Assembly: GCA_023701435.1 (NCBI GenBank)
Contig: JAMPXB010000006.1
Span: forward strand, 1-64,000
Length of the DNA: 64,000 nucleotides
Direction: 5' to 3'
Source: Bacteriovoracaceae bacterium
GTDB lineage: Bacteria > Bdellovibrionota > Bacteriovoracia > Bacteriovoracales > Bacteriovoracaceae
This document shows, piece by piece, positions 58,350 to 64,000 of this stretch. The notes beneath the pieces were generated by a model that was not told the origin of the DNA, did no database searches, and was given only the letters and a program-made list of their open reading frames with translations. Made by a program: the position numbers and the translations under genes. Within the stretch, counting starts at the first letter, position 1. Each line of letters begins with the position of its first letter.

Positions 58350-61300
58350 TTACGGAAGATCAATTAGAACAATTAAGTATAGATTGGTTCAAAGAGCTTG
58401 GTTGGGATTATGAACTCGGATATGACATTGCCCCTGACTCCGACAAAGCTTTTAGGAAAAATTATCAGGAAGTTGTGCTTAAAGAGATCCTACTCAATTC
58501 GCTTAAAAAATTAAATCCTTCCATTCCAGCACCAGTTCTTGAAGAAGTCGCCACTCGTTTAACTCGCCCTGATTCACTTATCCTTGAAGTAAACAATCGT
58601 CAGATTCACCGATTCATTATTGAAGGTGTGCCTATTGAATATAATAAAAATGGTGATGCCAAAGGTGATTTCGTTAAAGTCATCGATTTTGAAAATGTTG
58701 AGAACAATCACTTTCTTGTCTGTAACCAATTCACCATTCTAGGCAAGAATGGAAACCGTCGTCCTGATGTGATAGCATTTTTAAATGGTCTGCCCCTTGC
58801 TGTACTTGAATTAAAGAATCCTGCTGATGAAGAGGCAGATATTTGGAAGGCCTTTGAACAGATTGGAACTTATAAGGAAGAAATCCCTGATCTCTTCGCC
58901 TATAACCTCGCTTGTATTATATCTGATGGATTCAATGCTCGTATAGCTTCAATTAGTGCAGGAAAAGAGCGATATGCCTTCTGGAGAACCGTTAAGACAG
59001 AGGAAGACCGTCCAAGCTTCGAATTTGAACTAGAAGTAATGGTTAAGGGCTTTTTCAATAGGGAGTTTCTTCTAGACTTCCTTCGCTATTTTGTAATCTA
59101 TGCAGATAACGGGAAGAAGATTACAAAAATGATTGCTGGATATCACCAGTTCCACGCTGTGAGGACTGCTGTAACCCATACTATTTCTGCGACTCAGGAA
59201 GTAAAGGACGGAAAATGTGGTGTTGTTTGGCACACACAGGGTTCTGGCAAATCAATGTCCATGACTTGTTATGCGGCTAAGCTTATGAGTCATCCAAAAA
59301 TGAATAATCCAACGTTAGTCATAGTGACTGATCGGAATGACCTTGATGGACAGCTTTATGAGACTTTTGGCAATGCTAAAGAGCTTCTTCGCGAAATACC
59401 TCAACAAGCTGAAACTCGTGAAGAATTGAGAACACTACTTAATCGACCATCGGGTGGAATCATTTTTACTACAATTCAGAAATTTTCATTAATGGATGGA
59501 GAAACAAGCTTCCCTGCTCTCACGAGTCGAAACAATGTCGTTGTCATATCTGATGAGGCCCATAGATCTCAATATGGCCTAAACGCTAAGGTAAAAGCTG
59601 ACGGTAAGATTAAATATGGATATGCCAAACACATGAGGGATGCACTACCAAATGCAGGTTTCATTGGTTTTACAGGGACTCCTGTCTCTCAAGAAGATCG
59701 AGATACTGTTGCGGTTTTCGGAGATTACATTTCTGTGTTTGATATTGAACAGGCAGTTAAAGATAAAGCTACAGTACCTATTTATTATGAGTCGCGCCTT
59801 GCTGAGCTTCACCTTGATAAAGAAGCCAATGAAATTGATGAAGCGATTGAAGGAATCGTTGATAGTGCTAAGGATTCATCAGACTCTTACGCCAATGAGC
59901 AAAAAGTTAAATGGGCTGCTCTTGAAAAATTAGTGACTGCCGATTCACGAGTTGAACAGATCGCAAAAGACCTCGTTCGCCATTGGGAAGCAAGACTTGA
60001 TATAATTGATGGCAAAGCCATGATCGTTTGTATCTCTCGTCAAGCATGCGTCCAAATGTACAATGCTCTAATCAAGCTCCGTCCTCAGTGGGCAGGAACA
60101 CTCGATAATAATGGCAGACCAAGTAAAGATGATGGTGTCGTTCGAGTAATAATGACAGGTAGTGCCTCTGACAAGAAAGAACTAAGAGATCACATTTACG
60201 ATAAGAAAGGCAAAAAGGATCTAGAGGCCCGATGTAAAGATGAAAATGACGAGCTAAAAATCGTTATTGTACGCGATATGTGGCTCACTGGCTTTGATGC
60301 TCCAATGATGAACACTATGTATATTGATAAGCCTATGAAGGGACATAACCTTATGCAGGCTATCGCTCGGGTTAATCGTGTCTTTAAAGATAAGGACGGT
60401 GGCCTTGTCGTTGATTATCTTGGAATCACCAATGAGCTAAAGCTTGCTCTTGAAACATATACTCAGAGTAAAGGCAAAGGTAAGCCAACAATTGATGTAT
60501 ATGAGGCTTTGTCCATTCTTCTAGGTAAAATGGATTATCTTAGAGATATGCTAAACAAGATCAATTATTCCGAATTTAGAAATCCGAAAAAGCTATTTCC
60601 GATTATGGCTGATTGTTGTGACCATATTTTAGGTTTTCAGGACGGGAAAAAGAACTTCTGTGACGTAGTTTTGGCAATGACTAAAGCAAACTCTCTTTGC
60701 GGAACCCTACCCGAAGCAGAGGCTTTGAAGGACGAGATTGCTTTCTTTCAAGCTATAAAAGTTGCTCTTACGAAAAAAGAATCGACGAAAAAACATTTAA
60801 GTGATGAGGATGTACAAAATGCGATGAGACAGGTCGTATCCAATGCACTTGTTTCTGACAAAGTTGTTGATATTTTCCAGGCGGCAGGACTTGATCGACC
60901 TGATATTTCAATTTTATCGGATAAGTTTCTTGATGAAATTAAGAACATGAAGCGGAAGAATCTCGCGGTGGAACTTCTTTCAAGGCTTCTTAAAGGCGAA
61001 GTTCATGCAAGAATTGCTACAAATTTAATTCAGGCAAAAAAATATTCTGATCTTCTGACGATGGCTTTAAATAAATACCGCAATCGCTCGATTGAAACAG
61101 CTCAAGTCATTGAAGAACTTATCCAGATGGCCAAAGACTTTAATGAAGATTTGCAAAAAGGTGTGAAGCTCGGTCTAAACCCTGACGAGATGGCTTTCTA
61201 CGATGCTCTTGCAAATGATGAGTCTGCAGTCAGAGAACTAGGTGATGATGTCCTTAAAATCATTGCCAATGAGCTTACTTCAGAACTTCGGGGAAGTGTT

Positions 61301-61459
61301 ACAGTCGATTGGGCCCAAAGAGAAAGTGTCAGGGCTACTATTAGGATCAAAATTAGAAGACTCCTAAGAAAATACAAATACCCTCCAGAGAAATCAGATG
61401 AAGCAATTGCTTTGATATTAAAACAGGCGGAAACATTATCTGAAAAATGGGTCAGCTAG
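58346..61459 (+). CDS. hsdR: Type I restriction endonuclease HsdR
   Basis: A 1037-aa protein. The N-terminal nuclease has RRPDVIAFLNGLPLAVLELKN (PD-ELK, residues 139-158), a PD-(D/E)xK core. The SF2 motor has Walker A in HTQGSGKSMSM (about 297), DEAHRSQYG (about 402) and GFTGTPVSQ. The later GFDAPMMNTMYIDKPMKGHNLMQAIARVNR is motifs V-VI. The C-terminal half binds HsdM/HsdS. It cleaves unmodified DNA after translocation. The length matches typical HsdR. No frameshift is visible. Confidence 0.95.
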   Translation: MITEDQLEQLSIDWFKELGWDYELGYDIAPDSDKAFRKNYQEVVLKEILLNSLKKLNPSIPAPVLEEVATRLTRPDSLILEVNNRQIHRFIIEGVPIEYNKNGDAKGDFVKVIDFENVENNHFLVCNQFTILGKNGNRRPDVIAFLNGLPLAVLELKNPADEEADIWKAFEQIGTYKEEIPDLFAYNLACIISDGFNARIASISAGKERYAFWRTVKTEEDRPSFEFELEVMVKGFFNREFLLDFLRYFVIYADNGKKITKMIAGYHQFHAVRTAVTHTISATQEVKDGKCGVVWHTQGSGKSMSMTCYAAKLMSHPKMNNPTLVIVTDRNDLDGQLYETFGNAKELLREIPQQAETREELRTLLNRPSGGIIFTTIQKFSLMDGETSFPALTSRNNVVVISDEAHRSQYGLNAKVKADGKIKYGYAKHMRDALPNAGFIGFTGTPVSQEDRDTVAVFGDYISVFDIEQAVKDKATVPIYYESRLAELHLDKEANEIDEAIEGIVDSAKDSSDSYANEQKVKWAALEKLVTADSRVEQIAKDLVRHWEARLDIIDGKAMIVCISRQACVQMYNALIKLRPQWAGTLDNNGRPSKDDGVVRVIMTGSASDKKELRDHIYDKKGKKDLEARCKDENDELKIVIVRDMWLTGFDAPMMNTMYIDKPMKGHNLMQAIARVNRVFKDKDGGLVVDYLGITNELKLALETYTQSKGKGKPTIDVYEALSILLGKMDYLRDMLNKINYSEFRNPKKLFPIMADCCDHILGFQDGKKNFCDVVLAMTKANSLCGTLPEAEALKDEIAFFQAIKVALTKKESTKKHLSDEDVQNAMRQVVSNALVSDKVVDIFQAAGLDRPDISILSDKFLDEIKNMKRKNLAVELLSRLLKGEVHARIATNLIQAKKYSDLLTMALNKYRNRSIETAQVIEELIQMAKDFNEDLQKGVKLGLNPDEMAFYDALANDESAVRELGDDVLKIIANELTSELRGSVTVDWAQRESVRATIRIKIRRLLRKYKYPPEKSDEAIALILKQAETLSEKWVS

Positions 61460-61467
61460 GACAAAAT

Positions 61468-62613
61468 ATGGCAGATGTAAAAATAACGATTCCAAAAGAA
61501 GTTACAGGCAAAACAATCCAATTTGGAAGTATATCTGAACTACAAAACTGGATTCAGCAAGAGCAACAGGCTTATCACTGGGTTTCCGAATTAAGGCGTA
61601 ACTTTTCTAGTCATATCTGGAATCATGTCACAGCTCAATTTCAAGCAGTACAGCAGCAAGTAAATGCGATCAATCAAAATATTTCAAGAACCCAGCCATT
61701 TGACGGCCACATTGATGCAATCCATTCTTGGTTTGAATCAATTTATCCTAAGAAAAAACTTTTCTTGAGTACAAGTGCTGAATTCAAGGCTGTTCTTGAC
61801 TTAAAAGTGTCAGATCCAATAAAAGCAGCAACCTTCTTAGGACATTTAATAAAACTTCCACATTTATACCAAAATGGGATTGAAACGATTGAAATGCTCG
61901 AGGCTTCAAATGAGTATTTTCAATATGCCAATGGTTTAAGCAAGAAGGATCTTTCTGCTGAACGACAAGCCCTTGAAGAACTAAAGAAAGAATGGGACAT
62001 CCATTTTACAACTTATAGAGATCAAGAAGACAATTTGAAAACTGAGTTTGAGACGACAAAGACAAACTTTGACAAATACTTTCAAGATACTCAAAAAAAT
62101 GTAGCTGATCATTTAAAAAAGCATACTGAAGACCTCGAAGAACTAAAAAAAACGTATGACCAATATATGGCATTGAAGGCTCCTGTAGAATATTGGAAAA
62201 ACAAGAGACAAAAACATAGAGATAATGCAAGTTTGTTAAAAAAATGGAGTATTGGAACTGGTGCAACAGGGGCAATTTTGTTCACGCTTTCTGCACTATA
62301 CTTTCTTTCCACTGAACCAGTCTCATATTTTAAGGTTGCGATATTTCTTTTCTTGGGAACTCTATTTTTTTGGGCGATGAGAGTACTAGTGAAACTTATG
62401 CTTAGTAATGTCCATCTCGAAGGAGATGCACATGAACGCGAAGTAATGTGCCAAACATACCTAGCGCTCTTAAGAGACAAAACAGGACTCGAAGAAAACG
62501 ATAAAAAATTGATCTTAACAACACTTTTCAGGCCAAGTTCTTCCGGGATCATGGGTGAAGATGGAATTCCACCTGGTTTTTATGATGTAATGACAAAAAT
62601 AGCTAGTAAGTAA
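61468..62613 (+). CDS. DUF6161 membrane protein in R-M operon
   Basis: A 381-aa protein: a long coiled-coil N-terminal region (residues 20-220), then two membrane helices (GTGATGAILFTLSALYFLST and VAIFLFLGTLFFWAMRVLV) and a C-terminal cytoplasmic segment (NVHLEGDAHEREVMCQTYLALLRDKTGLEENDKKLILTTLFRPSSSG), which I recognise as DUF6161. I start at the ATG at 61468, which has AGGAC upstream, rather than at 61447. It follows hsdR in the same operon. A role in defence at the membrane is possible. Confidence 0.65.
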   Translation: MADVKITIPKEVTGKTIQFGSISELQNWIQQEQQAYHWVSELRRNFSSHIWNHVTAQFQAVQQQVNAINQNISRTQPFDGHIDAIHSWFESIYPKKKLFLSTSAEFKAVLDLKVSDPIKAATFLGHLIKLPHLYQNGIETIEMLEASNEYFQYANGLSKKDLSAERQALEELKKEWDIHFTTYRDQEDNLKTEFETTKTNFDKYFQDTQKNVADHLKKHTEDLEELKKTYDQYMALKAPVEYWKNKRQKHRDNASLLKKWSIGTGATGAILFTLSALYFLSTEPVSYFKVAIFLFLGTLFFWAMRVLVKLMLSNVHLEGDAHEREVMCQTYLALLRDKTGLEENDKKLILTTLFRPSSSGIMGEDGIPPGFYDVMTKIASK

Positions 62614-62644
62614 TCCACGCTCAAAACTTCAAGGGAATGTCATA

Positions 62645-63094
62645 ATGGAAGAAAAGTTATCAAATATCCTAGCAGGAATATCTGGTGAATACTATGTAGC
62701 TGCTGAATTAAGTCGCAGAGGTTTCATAACGACTCTTACACTTAAGAACACAAAGGGTGTGGATATTTTAGCTTCTGACGAAGATGCTAAAAAGACGATC
62801 GCGATTCAAGTGAAGACGACTAAAGGCAAAAAGAATGAATGGCTATTGAGTGAGAAGTCTGAAAATTTTGTCTCATCAAATCATTTTTATATTTTTGTTA
62901 GACTTAATAATCTTGGTGAGGCACCCACGTTTTTCATTGTTCCGAGCAAAGATGTGTCCAAACATGTAATAAAGAGTCACAGAGATTGGTTAAACTCCTT
63001 TGCTAAAGATGGTTCCCCTCATAAAGATGGATCTATGAGAAAATTTAGAGATTTAAAAGCTGAATATAAAGATAGATGGGACTTATTGAAATAG
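62645..63094 (+). CDS. Nuclease-fold protein (DUF4365-like)
   Basis: A 149-aa protein with a restriction-nuclease-like core: GISGEYYVAAELSRRGF (Glu in the first helix), KGVDILASD (Asp) and IAIQVKTTKGK (the QVK strand). This is the layout of Holliday-junction-resolvase-like/DUF4365 nucleases. It is the last plus-strand gene of the R-M operon, 31 nt after the DUF6161 gene, and probably adds an accessory nuclease. The stop is near a hairpin with the convergent gene at 63112. Confidence 0.65.
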   Translation: MEEKLSNILAGISGEYYVAAELSRRGFITTLTLKNTKGVDILASDEDAKKTIAIQVKTTKGKKNEWLLSEKSENFVSSNHFYIFVRLNNLGEAPTFFIVPSKDVSKHVIKSHRDWLNSFAKDGSPHKDGSMRKFRDLKAEYKDRWDLLK

Positions 63095-63111
63095 TCACTC
63101 TGTCTGAAGGC

Positions 63112-63543
63112 TTAGAGGCCTTCAAGATCATAAGTCCAGTAATAAGTAGATCCATTATCAAAAGACATAATTTCTTCTTCAGATTCTAACTCGTCAATAT
63201 ATTCATCTTGAGCGACTCTCCAAGAGATTGGATCTTGGGATTTCATAAGGTCGCAAGTATCAAATATCATCCAGCCCACGACTGTCTCTTCTGAATAGCA
63301 AGAGCGAATCATCTCTTCAAATGCTTCTTCTGTGTCAACAGGTGTGAATTTTTCATGAAGAATATATTCAATAGCAAAATTCAGGCACCAGTCGAGACCT
63401 ACACCGTCCATCCAACGACCTAAATCATCGGAGTGGCAGCATGGACAAACTCCTTTTGGAGCCTTGATGTAGCAACTCATGCAGAATGGAATTGTGCGCT
63501 CTAGGGCAAGACTTTCTAACTTCTTTAAGATTTCAGATTTCAT
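63112..63543 (-). CDS. Zinc-binding mobile-element protein, 143 aa
   Basis: A 143-aa protein with FCMSCYIKAPKGVCPCCHSDDL in residues 19-40: two C-x2-C pairs (C20,C23 and C33,C36) for one zinc. The rest is acidic and includes GWMIFDTCDLMKSQDPISWRVAQDEYI. Related proteins with SCY...APxG.C..C.SDDL are common on Bdellovibrio and gamma-proteobacterial mobile elements, as far as I remember. I choose the ATG at 63543 (AAGGAG upstream) over a longer frame to 63708, which runs through a structured leader. Confidence 0.65.
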   Translation of the reverse strand: MKSEILKKLESLALERTIPFCMSCYIKAPKGVCPCCHSDDLGRWMDGVGLDWCLNFAIEYILHEKFTPVDTEEAFEEMIRSCYSEETVVGWMIFDTCDLMKSQDPISWRVAQDEYIDELESEEEIMSFDNGSTYYWTYDLEGL

Positions 63544-63605
63544 AATAGCTCCTTTAAAATTGATTCTCATTTTAATGAGTTTCTGAAGGAGCGAAGTTGA
63601 ACGGA

Positions 63606-63662
63606 TTTCAAGAAGAATCTCGGAGGGGTTCCCTTCAGGGAGACCGATGATTGTTCTTGAAA
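63606..63662 (-). ncRNA. Structured 5' leader candidate
   Basis: In the 63-119 nt upstream of the 63543 ATG, TTTCAAGAAGAATC (63606-63619) and GATTGTTCTTGAAA (63649-63662) form a 14-bp stem with one mismatch. An inner TCCCTTCAGGGA hairpin (63630-63641) fits in the loop. The two-level stem is far more ordered than the flanking AT-rich DNA and may be a cis-regulatory RNA. No known riboswitch is recognised. Confidence 0.4.
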
Positions 63663-63775
63663 TGCAAGTGAGCGGAGCGGATGATGACAAACTCATAATG
63701 AGACTCACAATTTTTAAATGGTACTTTAATGAAATTGACCTTAGAGATTAAAAACAATTCCTAAGGCCAGTTCAA

Positions 63776-63910
63776 TTAATGATATAGGGCTACAAATTTC
63801 ATGCTGATCCAGACGAGGTAGAGATAGAACACAGGTCGAATAAGAAACCAAATGGAACTTAGAATTTCGAGGATAATTCTGTATAAAAATTCAAGTATGA
63901 ACTCCCTCAT
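63776..63910 (-). CDS. Small hydrophobic protein, 44 aa
   Basis: A 44-codon ORF that overlaps the end of a recombinase gene (ATGA). GGAGG lies 4 nt upstream. It reads MREFILEFLYRIILEILSSI, then WFLIRPVFYLYLVWISMKFV and ALYH: almost wholly hydrophobic, a single membrane helix pair. Small membrane proteins downstream of recombinases are unusual. Coupling to the recombinase suggests co-regulation. Confidence 0.55.
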   Translation of the reverse strand: MREFILEFLYRIILEILSSIWFLIRPVFYLYLVWISMKFVALYH

Positions 63911-64000
63911 GGCGCCTCCAAGAAGTTTAGGCTTCCTGTAATCCCTTGGATATTAATCCCCGACTTCCGAATATAAATCTGCATTGTTTTAAGGTCTCTC
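63907..64000 (-). CDS. 3' end of tyrosine recombinase (partial)
   Basis: The frame enters from the right edge and reads RDLKTMQIYIRKSGINIQGI then TGSLNFLEAP-stop. DLKTMxxYxRxxGI is the end of the catalytic domain of tyrosine recombinases: the integrase at 22802 has DLKTMARYVRLAGID at the same place, with the nucleophile Tyr in IY/RY. Only the last 30 codons are in the window. It probably belongs to the mobile island that carries the restriction system. Confidence 0.7.
   Translation of the reverse strand, partial: RDLKTMQIYIRKSGINIQGITGSLNFLEAP

Noticed and set aside
1-64000. CRISPR array
   Set aside because: No set of regularly spaced repeats of 23-40 bp was seen. The repeats found are pairs only.
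1-64000. tRNA or rRNA genes
   Set aside because: No GGTTCGAATCC-type T-arm with cloverleaf partners or rRNA signature was noticed by eye. A tRNA scan would be decisive.

Overview
The window is AT-rich bacterial DNA that looks like Bdellovibrionota (Bdellovibrio/Bacteriovorax relatives). The indicators are a TIGR02147-type regulator, many small lipoproteins and secreted proteins with a GNGGDAVVC-like motif or Cys-rich Sel1-like repeats, and a sigma54 two-component system with its own oligopeptide-binding protein. Nearly everything is accessory DNA. I found no rRNA, tRNA or CRISPR array.

Region 1 (1-18.9 kb) is a defence/toxin-antitoxin and mobile-element zone, almost all on the minus strand. 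It holds an IS21-like terminal remnant, a TIGR02147 operon with a divergent lipoprotein, a wHTH/nucleotidyltransferase pair, a frameshifted DUF6973-like gene beside a membrane protein, a RES/Xre toxin-antitoxin pair, and a truncated tyrosine recombinase cut by an IS3-like element whose own orfB is broken. It continues with a five-gene operon AbiEi-AbiEii-109 aa-SEC-C protein-DUF6880 protein, a full-length paralog of the truncated recombinase, and two XRE-ImmA/IrrE regulators, one coupled to a PIN protein. A diverged ~120-bp repeat occurs at 3.65 kb and 14.96 kb.

Region 2 (19.1-22.7 kb) is a plus-strand operon of three predicted hydrolases: a permuted NlpC/P60-like protein, a class-3 lipase and a lipoprotein DNA/RNA non-specific endonuclease. 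It has a structured leader with a micro-ORF.

Region 3 (22.8-35.8 kb) is a compact integrative and conjugative element, all on the minus strand. It carries an integrase, a 55-aa excisionase-like protein (GTG start), SSB, an AT-hook-like protein, a strongly palindromic oriT candidate, a MOBC/replication-relaxation type relaxase, VirD4, and a T4SS set (VirB10/9/8/6/5/4/3/2-like plus lipoproteins). A transposase 3' fragment lies just outside it.

Region 4 (36-48.8 kb) holds Cys-rich Sel1-like proteins, a wHTH/FHA-like protein with a transmembrane Hanks kinase, two unknown genes, an XRE regulator with a lipoprotein subtilase and its partner, and small secreted proteins. Three TGACA-N5-TGTCA palindromes lie upstream of three of these units.

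Region 5 (48.8-54.8 kb) is a minus-strand operon of oligopeptide-binding protein, histidine kinase, sigma54 response regulator, alpha/beta hydrolase, secreted protein and ICMT-like methyltransferase, preceded by a perfect -24/-12 element. The regulator probably controls its own operon.

Region 6 (55.2-64 kb) is a type I restriction-modification operon (hsdM, hsdS, hsdR) with a DUF6161 membrane protein and a nuclease-fold protein. It is followed by a minus-strand zinc-binding protein with a structured leader, a 44-aa membrane protein and the 3' end of another tyrosine recombinase, so this too is probably a mobile island. Protein family calls come from recognised motifs; no database search was run.
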